Positions 9,725-18,600 of a DNA stretch of 36,554 nt are shown piece after piece. Location of the stretch: positions 1-36,554 of the forward strand of contig CAYTLW010000076.1 in the NCBI GenBank assembly GCA_964438735.1, read 5' to 3'. Under the pieces are notes generated by a model. It ran no database searches. It was not told the origin of the DNA and worked only from the letters and a program-made list of their open reading frames with translations. Position numbers and translations under genes: made by a program. This stretch comes from CAYTLW01 sp964438735. GTDB lineage: Bacteria; Myxococcota_A; UBA9042. Each line of letters opens with the position of its first letter. Position 1 is the first letter of the stretch.

Positions 9725-10474
9725 TGCCAGGGTTCCTCACTTGCGCTTGCGCTTTGCGCCCGCTTTGCTCTTGGGCGGAGCGTCCGCCTTTCCGGGCGGT
9801 CGCGCCATGCCTCCGACCGCGCCAGATGTGGACTTCCTTCTGCTGCTCGATGCGCAATCGGCGGGCCGTGGCCTTGTCGCCCTTGGCCTTGGCCTCCTCG
9901 ATGCCGACCGTGTACGAGTCGTCGTAGGCCTCGAGTTCATAAGCCTCGGCGCGATCCCAGAGCACGTAGCTCAGCTCGAGCAGGGTGTCCGCCTCGGTGG
10001 GCGAGCCGCGCTCGATGTCGAGCAGCTCGCGCAGGATGTCCACCTCGTCGTCGATGTCTTCGAGGCTGGAGCGTTGTCGCAGGCGCTTGCCCTGGACCTC
10101 CTTGGGTCCCTTGCTGCCCTTGCTCTTCTTGGCGGACTTGTCGTCCTTCTTGTCGCGGGCGAACTGCTTCACCTCGCCGGACGCCTTGCCCTTGCCCTTC
10201 TTGCCCCGCTTCTTGGCGGCGGAGGTCGGGCCACAGATCAGAAGCAGGCCGGCGAACAGGGCCAGCCCCATGGCGATGCGTCCCGGGGCACGTGCCCGCA
10301 GACCGTCGCTGTGCACGTTTGCCTCAGAGGGGGCCATCGCTTGGGATTGCTGCCGTCGCACTGCCAGGGTTCCTCACTTGCGCTTGCGCTTTGCGCCCGC
10401 TTTGCTCTTGGGCGGAGCGTCCGCCTTTCCGGGCGGTCGCGCCATGCCTCCGACCGCGCCAGATGTGGACTTCC
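9201..10474. repeat. Perfect abutting 637-bp tandem duplication
   Basis: Copy 1 is 9201-9837 and copy 2 is 9838-10474, end to end. Read side by side I found no mismatch over 637 positions. The flanks differ at once: base 9200 is A where 9837 is C, and base 9838 is T where 10475 is A. There is therefore no microhomology at the breakpoint. Each copy holds the last codons of the smaller TPR gene, the 12-bp gap, and the first about 175 codons of the giant TPR gene. Because 637 is not a multiple of 3, the extra copy cannot be read through in frame. It is either a very recent duplication or an untrimmed overlap between two contigs. Confidence 0.93.
9687..10361 (-). pseudogene. Truncated, frameshifted 5' copy of the giant TPR gene
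   Basis: This 224-codon frame begins with the same residues as the intact gene at 9724 and matches it for about 174 residues, through LRIEQQ. At the duplication junction (9837/9838) it shifts frame, runs about 50 unrelated residues and stops at 9687, overlapping the start of the intact gene. It keeps the same signal and Lys-rich segment, so if translated it would be an exported fragment without the TPR body. A second remnant, the last codons of the smaller TPR gene (…KSKAGAKRKRK), ends at about 9737 just before the intact gene. If the duplication is an assembly artefact, this feature does not exist. Confidence 0.75.
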
Positions 10475-12050
10475 AGCCGCGCGGGAAGTGTTTCTTCTCG
10501 CAGCGGGACTTGATGTCGTAGGTGTAACCGCCGAGTTCATCGCGCCAGAACGAGCCGTCGAAGGGCCAGACCACGTGCTCCACGTCGCGCTTGCGGGGCT
10601 CGTTCACAGTCGCCGCGGTGCGCGCCATGGCCTCGCGGACCGCGTCGTTGATGCTGTTTCGGCGCGCCTTCAAGGTCTCGTACTTGATGCGCAATCCCTG
10701 CCGGATGATCTCGGTGAGCTCTTCGCGCACTCGGGCAAGACGCCCCCGAGCCATGGCGCCGGCTTCGGAGATCATCACGTTGCGCACCCGGCCCAGGTCG
10801 GCCAGCAAGGCCTTCGCTGCCGCGCTCGCCGTGGTGTTGCGCTCCAACTTCTCCAGTCGTTGCTGCTCGAGGCCGAGCTTGGCGACCAGCGCGAAGGTGC
10901 GCTGCAGGGTGCGATCATTGAGGGCGGCGTGAAAGATCCGCCGCAGCTGAACGCTCAGCCCCTCGGTGTCCGCGGCCAGGGCGGCCAGGTACCAATAGAA
11001 CTCGGCGTCCGTGCGCGAACCGGATAGCTGCGTATCCAGCTCCTTGCGCAGCGGCTTGTAGTCGCGCAGGAAGCGCTGCACCACCACCAATGTCTCGTTG
11101 AATCGACAGGTGCGGAACAGGATCAACGCCTTGAGCACGTGCGCTTCGGGGTAGTAGCGATCTTCGAAATAGGGCGAATTCAGCGTGTGCAGCTGGCCCA
11201 GCACGCGGTCGAAACGGCGCAGATGGAAGTACGTCCACCCCAGCTCGAAGAGCGAGTCCAGCCACGCATCCGTGCCTTCTTTCACCTTGTCGTAGTAGCG
11301 GCCCGCGGTGGCGAACTTGCCGGTCGAGTAGAACAGTCGGCCGAGGGCCATCAGCGCCATCTGCTCGTTGCGCTCGTAATAATCCGGTCGGCCCACCTGG
11401 TCGGCGAATCGCAGCACGTCCTTGAACGCGTCGAGCGCTGGCTGAGCCTGGTTCAGGATCACGTAGGTCACGCCCATCAGGTAGCGGGCGCGCAGGTAGT
11501 GCACCCCGTCGGCGGGCAGGATCCGGGTCAGCCGCTCGAGCGCCTTCTTGTGTTCGCCGGCGCTGAAGTGATAGCGGCCCAGCAGGAAACGAATCTCGGC
11601 CAGGTCCTCGGCCCGGTGTACGGCCTCCGGTGCTTCACTGAGGCGCTCGATGGTGGCCAGGTCGCCGGGCAGGGCGCGCTGGATCGCCAGGTACAGGCGC
11701 ATCTTCTCGGCGTACATCGGCTCGGTGCGCTTGGCGTTGACGGCATCGAGGGCACGCAGGGCCGATTGATAGAGTTCGAGCTTGAGGAGCACCTTGGCCA
11801 GCTCGAACTGCGCCGGCTTGCGATTGGCATCTTCCGGTGACAACTGCGGGATCAACAGCGCGAGCTTGCTGAAGGCCTCGTAATAACGCTCGTCCGCCAC
11901 CATGGCGCGCGCCCTGGCCAGATCCGGGCTGGTCCCCGCGGCAACCCCCGCCTGGCCACTGGCGGCGGACGGGATGCTGAGCGCCGCAGCACAGACGAAT
12001 GCGATGAGCACCATCGGCAGCGTATGTTGGCGTTTCATGGTGTCGATCAT
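10374..12050 (-). CDS. Exported TPR protein, GltE/AglT-like
   Basis: The product has 558 residues from ATG at 12050 (MIDTMKRQ, weak GGGA upstream); ATG at 12038 (MKRQHTLP) is equally plausible. The signal peptide ends near PSAASGQ with no lipobox Cys, so periplasmic export by signal peptidase I is likely. The body is TPR-like helical repeats (motifs such as ALMALGRLFYSTGKFA and ELGWTYFHLRRFD), followed by a coiled, Arg-rich region and a terminal segment WPFDGSFWRDELGGY. The C-terminus is Lys/Arg-rich (KSKAGAKRKRK). The giant TPR gene begins 12 bp after its stop in copy 2, so the two genes originally formed a tight operon. The order of a medium TPR protein then a giant one resembles AglT-AgmU of Myxococcus; this is an inference from size and order, not a demonstrated homology. 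Confidence 0.78.
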   Translation of the reverse strand: MIDTMKRQHTLPMVLIAFVCAAALSIPSAASGQAGVAAGTSPDLARARAMVADERYYEAFSKLALLIPQLSPEDANRKPAQFELAKVLLKLELYQSALRALDAVNAKRTEPMYAEKMRLYLAIQRALPGDLATIERLSEAPEAVHRAEDLAEIRFLLGRYHFSAGEHKKALERLTRILPADGVHYLRARYLMGVTYVILNQAQPALDAFKDVLRFADQVGRPDYYERNEQMALMALGRLFYSTGKFATAGRYYDKVKEGTDAWLDSLFELGWTYFHLRRFDRVLGQLHTLNSPYFEDRYYPEAHVLKALILFRTCRFNETLVVVQRFLRDYKPLRKELDTQLSGSRTDAEFYWYLAALAADTEGLSVQLRRIFHAALNDRTLQRTFALVAKLGLEQQRLEKLERNTTASAAAKALLADLGRVRNVMISEAGAMARGRLARVREELTEIIRQGLRIKYETLKARRNSINDAVREAMARTAATVNEPRKRDVEHVVWPFDGSFWRDELGGYTYDIKSRCEKKHFPRGWKSTSGAVGGMARPPGKADAPPKSKAGAKRKRK

Positions 12051-12075
12051 GCAGATCCCGTAGCGACAGGGCCGG

Positions 12076-12104
12076 AGTATAGGCGGCTTTGGCCATCGGT
12101 GGAA
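12076..12104 (-). promoter_or_regulatory. Possible promoter of the TPR operon
   Basis: On the minus strand, TTCCAC (complement of 12099-12104) and TATACT (complement of 12076-12081) are separated by 17 bp and lie 26-38 bp upstream of the two candidate starts. The -10 box is good and the -35 box poor. The region 12051-12205 is also the divergent spacer for the TPR/HEAT gene. Confidence 0.35.
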
Positions 12105-12205
12105 GTGGCTCCCCCGACCGCCCCAAATGGACCTGCGCCGGTTGCCAGCGGGCCGCGCGCGCTGGAGCATGCAATAGATCGGGACCTCGGCGCGTTGCGC
12201 ATGCG

Positions 12206-15200
12206 ATGCTGCCGGCGACGCCGCGGCGTCCGGGAGCCTGCCTTTTGCCAGTCCTCATCACCAGGGTCGCCACCTCGGCCGCCGCGCTCGCCGTCCTCAT
12301 GGCTGTCGGTCCGTGGGCATCGGCCGCGCTCGGGCAGGGATGGAGCGCACGCCGGGACGCCGCGCCGGACGTGCCAAAGAAGAAGGTCAAGCGCAAGAAG
12401 AGCTTCAAAAAGCGCCCTGAGAAGTCCAAGGACAAGCGCGGCGCGCGTGGCACCACCAGTCGGAAGTCGAAGATCAAAGCGAAGCCTGGCCCTGCCACAC
12501 CAGCGGGCAATGAGAGCGTGGCCGGTGAGGTCGACGCGCTGCTCGCGCGAGGCCGCTCCCTGCGCGGCCCCGAAGCGCTCAAAGCGCTGCGTCGCGCCGT
12601 TGCCCGGCGCGAGATGGCCCATGCGCATCGGCTGGCCGAGGCCGTCGTGCGTTCGCGTCGCATGAGCCCAAGCGATCTGTTGGAAGCGGCCCTCATCCTC
12701 GGTCGCGGACAGAAGATCCCGGTTCAACGCCGGCTGCTGGAGCGCGCCTATCGAGCTCGTCGCGTGCCCAGCTGGTTGCAGCCTCGCATCGTTGAGGCCT
12801 ATTTCGACGCGCTTGTCGCTGCGCAGCAGATCGAGGCCGCGCGCAAGGCCCTGGATCGGGGCCTGCGGCGCACGCCAACGGGCCAACGGCGAGGTCTCTT
12901 CGAGCGCCTGGTGGCCTGGGCCAGGCTGCAAGGAGACACAGAAGCCGCCCTGAACGAGTTGATCGGCTGGCGTGACCCCGATGCCGCTGTGCTCGCCGCC
13001 CGGCTGGCCGATGAACACGATGGCGCCGGTGCTGGGGCAGCGATTCTCCGCGATGCCTGGCGCCGCTTCCCCGCCCATCGGCGTCTGCAGACGGAGTACA
13101 TCAAGGCGCTGGCCCGGCTGGGTAAACGTCGCGAGCTCGCCCGCGCCGTCGAGCGCGTGGTCAAGCTGTCGCCCGCCGATCCGACGCCCTGGCTCCAGGT
13201 GGTCGACGCGCATATCGTCGCTCGGGACCACAACGCGGCCCGCCACCTGATCGACAAGCTCGCCAGCCGCTACCGGCGGGATGCGAATCTGATCGAGTCC
13301 CTGATCGACAGGCAGCAGCGCTTGCCGGGAGACAGGGCTCGACTCAGCCGCCTTTTTGACGCCCTTCTGGCCGCCGCGCCCAACGATCCGCAGCACGTCG
13401 AGGCCTATGGCGAGTGGCTGCTGACCGAACGCCCCGGCCGCGGCGGACTCGGCCGCGCCAAGAAGATTCTGAAGCGCCTGCTCAAGTTGCCCGGAGGCCG
13501 CTATGACGGCCTGCGTCGCATGTCGGCGATCCTGCAGACCCACGGCCATGGCGCCGCGGCAGAGAAGTTGCTCAAGCAGATGCTGCGCGAGTTTCCCGAC
13601 CAGAAGGATACGGCGCGGCTGCTGGCCATCCACTACGCCCAGGTCGGGCGGCGCAGTGAGGCGGAGCGACGCTGGCATGCCCTGGCCCTGCTACCCGACG
13701 CACCATCGCCCGCTGAACGCATCCGCGCCGCCGAGGCCAGGCGCAACCTGATCTCCTTGTATCGTCGAGGTGATGGCACCGATCGCAAGCTGCAAACGCT
13801 GGTCGACAGGGCAGGCGGTGACACGCCGTCTCTGGGCAAGACCCTGCTCGCCCTGGAGGCGTTGTCGAGCGGTGGGAACCTGGCTGCGGGCAAGGTCAAG
13901 ACGTGGCGTGATGGCAGCCATTTGGCGCTGAAGCGGTGGGCGGATGATCGCGACGTGCAGGCCTACCAGGCGGCCGCCTGGATCCGGCGTGGCGAGCGGG
14001 CGCGCGCCCTGGCGGTACTCGAGCGGATGCACAAGACCGTGCCGGACGCCGCGCGATACCTTTTGATCTCGCTGGCCGAGGCTGCCCTGGCCGCTGGTGA
14101 CGCGGCACAGGTCGCTCGCGTGGAGAAGCGGTTGCTGGGCGGTGGCCCCACCTCCCCCTCCCTGCTGCTTCGTCTGGGCGAATTGCATCTGCGCTACGGC
14201 GACAACGGTGGCGCTTCACGGCTGTTTCGCCGCGCTGCCGCGGCCAATCCATCCGACACCCGCGCGACCTATCGGCTGGCCCAGCTGCTCAGACAGTCGG
14301 GCGCCGCTACCGAAGAGGCCCAGGTGTTGCGCGACATTGTCCTGCGGACCGTCGACGCGGACGAATTGGAGTCGGCCGGACAGCGCCTGCTGACGCTCGC
14401 CATGGCCGGTGGTCAGAGCGCGCAGCTGCTGCGGTGGTTGGACGGCATCGCCCCCCAGCATCCTCGGCGAGCCATTCTGGAACGCTTTCGGATGCAGGCT
14501 TATGACGCCTGGCTGCGCAGCAATGTGTTGGAGCGCAAGCTCGGCCGCCAGACCGGCCCCGAGCCGGGACCGACCATGCTGTCCGAGGCGCTGGCCAGCG
14601 ACGACCTGGCGGTACGGGTGCGTGCCCTGCGTCAGATCGCGCGCCGCGGCCAGACCCTGGCGCCCGCGGTCGCCCGTCGTTTGATGAAGGATCAAAGCGC
14701 AGTGGTGCGCCGCGACACCGCCATCGCCCTGGCCGCATCCGGCGGCGTCCAGGGCGCGTCGCTGCTGGTCGAGATGGACGACAGCGACTCCGAGGAGGTC
14801 ACCATCGCTCAGTTGATCGCCTTCGGCAGACTGCCCAAGGTCAACGGTGGCGAGCCCTTCCTGGTCGGGCATCTCAAGCGCCATCGGAACCATCGTTCCG
14901 ACCTGGCCGCCCTGGCTCTCGGACGCGTCGGCGAACCCTCTGCCTTGGGCCCGATCGTCAGCAAGCTGAGCTCGCGGACTCCCTTGCGCAAGGCGGCCTA
15001 CCTGATCGCCGCGGGCGAACTGGTCGGCCGCTTTCCCGATGCCGATGGCGCCGATCGGGCCCTGAGTCTGCTGAGTCAGCAGGCTTCGGGTGAAGGTCGC
15101 AGACGCACGGAGCAAGCGCGCTTGTCGGCGATGGCGGCGCTGTGGGGGCTGGCGGCGACGGCCAGCGCCGGCGGACGAACCGTGCTCCTGGACCGCGCGG

Positions 15201-15535
15201 TTGATCTGGATAACGGCATCCTGCGCGTCATGGCCATTCGACTCGCTGCGGCTCGCGAACCACCCCGCCTCAAGCCGGGGCTGTGGGATTTCGAGTTGGA
15301 TTGGCAGCGCAAACGCCGCTTCGGCAAAGACCTGCTGCGTCGCCTGCTGCTGCCCTGGCTGGCGCAGGATGAGACCAGCCTGGCGCTGGCCCTGGGGCGG
15401 GTTGAAGTCCCCCTGTTGCAGCGCCTGCGGGCGGCACATGGCGACCGCTCCCATGATGGCGGACGTCAGGCCTGGTGCCGCACCCTGGCAAGCGCCTTGA
15501 GTGGGGCCCCGAGCATCGCGAATTGGTGCCGCTGA
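12206..15535 (+). CDS. Exported TPR plus HEAT-repeat protein
   Basis: The product has 1109 residues from ATG at 12206, chosen because it is the first start ahead of the hydrophobic signal (about residues 12-36, ending ASAALGQ). No clear ribosome-binding site is seen. The signal is followed by a strongly basic segment (about 50-95, KKKVKRKKSFKKR). TPR-like helices fill about residues 110-770 (for example LGELHLRYGDNGGASRLF). From about 795 to 960 the pattern changes to HEAT-like repeats, with VRVRALRQIA, VVRRDTAIALAASG and ALALGRVGEPSALGPIV units typical of armadillo/HEAT solenoids. It is divergent from the TPR operon and shares its exported, Lys-rich, solenoid style, so it may act in the same envelope complex. 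No catalytic motif is visible and the specific function is unknown. Confidence 0.78.
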   Translation: MLPATPRRPGACLLPVLITRVATSAAALAVLMAVGPWASAALGQGWSARRDAAPDVPKKKVKRKKSFKKRPEKSKDKRGARGTTSRKSKIKAKPGPATPAGNESVAGEVDALLARGRSLRGPEALKALRRAVARREMAHAHRLAEAVVRSRRMSPSDLLEAALILGRGQKIPVQRRLLERAYRARRVPSWLQPRIVEAYFDALVAAQQIEAARKALDRGLRRTPTGQRRGLFERLVAWARLQGDTEAALNELIGWRDPDAAVLAARLADEHDGAGAGAAILRDAWRRFPAHRRLQTEYIKALARLGKRRELARAVERVVKLSPADPTPWLQVVDAHIVARDHNAARHLIDKLASRYRRDANLIESLIDRQQRLPGDRARLSRLFDALLAAAPNDPQHVEAYGEWLLTERPGRGGLGRAKKILKRLLKLPGGRYDGLRRMSAILQTHGHGAAAEKLLKQMLREFPDQKDTARLLAIHYAQVGRRSEAERRWHALALLPDAPSPAERIRAAEARRNLISLYRRGDGTDRKLQTLVDRAGGDTPSLGKTLLALEALSSGGNLAAGKVKTWRDGSHLALKRWADDRDVQAYQAAAWIRRGERARALAVLERMHKTVPDAARYLLISLAEAALAAGDAAQVARVEKRLLGGGPTSPSLLLRLGELHLRYGDNGGASRLFRRAAAANPSDTRATYRLAQLLRQSGAATEEAQVLRDIVLRTVDADELESAGQRLLTLAMAGGQSAQLLRWLDGIAPQHPRRAILERFRMQAYDAWLRSNVLERKLGRQTGPEPGPTMLSEALASDDLAVRVRALRQIARRGQTLAPAVARRLMKDQSAVVRRDTAIALAASGGVQGASLLVEMDDSDSEEVTIAQLIAFGRLPKVNGGEPFLVGHLKRHRNHRSDLAALALGRVGEPSALGPIVSKLSSRTPLRKAAYLIAAGELVGRFPDADGADRALSLLSQQASGEGRRRTEQARLSAMAALWGLAATASAGGRTVLLDRAVDLDNGILRVMAIRLAAAREPPRLKPGLWDFELDWQRKRRFGKDLLRRLLLPWLAQDETSLALALGRVEVPLLQRLRAAHGDRSHDGGRQAWCRTLASALSGAPSIANWCR

Positions 15536-15546
15536 GTCCCGCCAGG

Positions 15547-15575
15547 TTTCCCCACGCGCGCGTGACCGCTATACT
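15547..15575 (+). promoter_or_regulatory. Possible promoter of the MopE-like lipoprotein gene
   Basis: A TATACT box (15570-15575) is preceded at 17 bp by TTTCCC (15547-15552), in the 117-bp gap before the 15653 start. The -10 hexamer is the same as that proposed for the TPR operon; the -35 is weak. Confidence 0.33.
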
Positions 15576-15652
15576 GCCGTCCGGTCGCCCCGAACCGGCA
15601 TTGTCTGTCGTGCAAGGGGCGTTCGCGTATCGGACAAAGGGGGGCGCACTCC

Positions 15653-18600
15653 ATGGCGAGCAGCGCGACAATCAAGTGGAAGACGTGGGCACCGGCCCTG
15701 GCAGCCATGCTGGCTACGGCGGCGCTGGCGTCTTCATGTGGCACAGAGGTCGTCAAATACGACGCCTTCTACCTGCGGATCACCAGCGAAGCCCCGGCGG
15801 ATGGCAAGATCACCCGCCTGGACATCGCCCTGATCAGCGCCAAAGACGCCGAAGGGGAGCCCATCAAGCTCACCTCGGCCACGGCCGAGAACGCCGACCA
15901 GTTCAGCTTCCCGCTGCCTGGCAGCGTCGACCTGGTCAACAGCCCTTACACCGTGCGCTTCAAGCAGGCCATATCCCAGAAGCTGATGATTCGCATCCTC
16001 GGCCAGGATGACGACCTGAAGACCCTGACCGCGTGGAGCGGCGAAATCGACACCGGCTTCATCAACCAACGCGACGTCAAGTTGCTGGCCCCCAAGCCAG
16101 AGTGCGATGCCGACGGCGACGGCGTGCGCAACTGCAGCAACGAGGCGTGCAACTGCCCGGCCGGCGAGGCCAATGACTGCAACGACGACAAGGCCACCGG
16201 CAAGGACGCCAGCCCATTCGCCTTCGAAGATCCCTGCACCCAGTGCGGCAACAAGATCGACGAGGACTGCGACGGCAAGGACCTGGCCTGCGTCGACACC
16301 GACAAGGATGGCGTGCCCGATTGCCTGGAGACCCAGTGCGGGCCCGGCGCCGAGAAGGATCCTGACGTCTACCCCGGCGCGCCGGAAGTCTGCGACAACA
16401 AGGACAACGACTGCGACGGCAAGGTGGACGAAGCCGACAAAGGGCTGACCTACATCGGTATCGACGGCGTTGGGGGCACCAAGGCCAAGGGCGATGACTG
16501 CGGCAAGGGTGTGTGCGACGGCGGCAAGGTGATCTGCGATCCGAAGAACAACAAGCAGATGATCTGCGACAGCGCGTCCAAGAAGAAGCCCAAGGAGATC
16601 TGTGAGGGCAAGGACGACAAGGGCGACGACGACTGCAACGGCAAGATCAACGACGGCTGCGCCCTGGCCGACATCGACGGCGATGGCGTCAACAACGACA
16701 AGGAGAAGGTCTGCGCCTTCAAGTACGCGCACTTCTACGCTGACTACCATCCCGGCGCGCCCGAGGGCTGCTGCGTGGCCTACTCGGAGTACATCGTCAG
16801 CAAGAACCCCAAGTGGGAAGATCCCAAGAACATCCCCGCAGGCGCCAAGATCACCGACGCGCTGCTGGCACAGTGCGACTTCAACTGCGACGGCAAGGTG
16901 GACCCGTGCCACCCCAAGGACGCCGATGGCGACGGATTCAAGGCCGGCGCGGACTGCGATGACAACAATCCGCTGATCCACCCCAAGCCGGTCTTCGAGA
17001 AGTGTGGCGATGGCGTGCCGCAGAGCTGCACCGGCGCGGACACGCCCTGCGATCCGGCCAAGGACAAGGATGGCGACGGCTGGTACGGCGGCGCCGGCGA
17101 CTGTGACGACGACAACAAGGACATCAACCCGGAGGCCAAGGAAGTCTGCGACGGCATCGACAACGACTGCGACGGCCTCTTCGACGAGGGCAATCCCGAA
17201 GCCGGTGGCAAGAGCGCCGCTGGCAGCGCTGCCCTGGACAAGGAGCTGACCTGCGGCGATCCGGATGGCGAGTGCGGCAAGCAGCGCGGTATCAGGGTGT
17301 GCAAGCACTGGCCCAAGGGGCAGGACCCGGGCAAGTACGACTGCCTGGACAAGAAGTTCGACAAAGCCGGCGGCACCTGCGTCGGTTGCGAAGGCGACAA
17401 GCGGCCGGTCGAGGACTCAGCCGGCAAGGGCGTCGACGTCTGCGACTACCTGGACAACGACTGCGACGGCAAGAGCGACGAGGACTGGAAGTACAAGGAA
17501 GAGGGCACGGGCAACCTGCTCGGTATCGGCAAGGCGTGCGACGGCATCGGCTCCTGCGGCAAGGGCAAGGTCGAGTGCACGCCCACCCAGAACAAGGCGA
17601 CCTGCTCCACCGATCCCGATGGTAGCAAGAAGCAGAACAATCCAGAGGGCTGCGACAACAAGGACAACGACTGCGATGGCGTCACCGACGAGGACCTGAC
17701 CGCAGTGACCGCCTCCAAGTGCAGCAAGGTCGGCGTCTGCGCCGGCAGCGCGGTGCAGAAGATCAAGACCGTCTGCGTCGCCGGCAAGTGGGTCTGCAAC
17801 TACGCCAGCGTCACCGGCTTCCAGTACGACACCACCAAGACCTGCACCCCCGGGAGCGCCTTCTGCCACTGCCCGAACCTGGCCGACAAGGGCAAGGTCT
17901 GCTTCAAGATGGTCGAAAAGACGTGCGACGGGCTCGACAACGACTGCTCCGGTCAGACCGACGAGGAGTTCAAGTACGACGACCTCGGCGCGCTCAAGCC
18001 CATCGGCAACGGCTGCGGCACCGGCGATTGCACCGGCGGCAAGGTGATCTGCAACAAGGCCGGCAAGGCCGCCACCTGCAGCACGCTGCCCAAGATCACC
18101 GTCGAGGTCTGCGACAAAAAGGACAACGACTGCAACGGCAAGATCGACGACGGCCTGAACATCAAGTCCAAGGGCGTCACCTGCAAACTCAAGGGCCTGT
18201 GCAATACCAACAACGTGGTCGGCCAGTGCATCCAGGGTGGCTGGGTCTGCGACTACAAGGGCGTCGGCAGCGGCTACGAGGGCGTCATCGAGAAGACCTG
18301 CGACGACAAGGATAATGACTGCGACGGCAAGGTGGACGAAGACTTCAAGTTCACCGATTTCAACGGCAAGAAGCTGAACGTTGGCGTCACCTGCGGGACC
18401 GGTGAGTGCAAGGGAGGCAACGTCGTCTGCAAGGCCAAGGGCGCGCAGAAGAAGGGCGCCGAGATGACGTGCTCGACCCTCATCAAGTCCAAGACCGACA
18501 TCTGCGACTACCTCGACAACGACTGCGACGGCAAGAGCGACGAAGACTACAGCTGGCTGGGGCTCAAGATCGGCCAGCCATGTGACGGCATCGGCGCCTG

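Noticed and set aside
9201..10474. Insertion sequence or transposon as the cause of the direct repeat
   Set aside because: No transposase, inverted ends or target-site duplication; the unit is made only of the two neighbouring genes.
8393..11027. Long plus-strand frames (8393-10513 and 9348-11027) repeating the same stretch
   Set aside because: They are shadows of the TPR genes; the internal repeat only reflects the 637-bp DNA duplication.
12047..13678. 543-codon minus-strand frame opposite the TPR/HEAT gene
   Set aside because: Antisense shadow; the plus-strand frame has a signal peptide and repeat helices.
15734..17308. 524-codon minus-strand frame opposite the MopE-like gene, rich in Val/Ala/Leu
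   Set aside because: Complement of the Asp/Cys repeat codons; it looks membrane-like only because GAC reads as GTC on the other strand.
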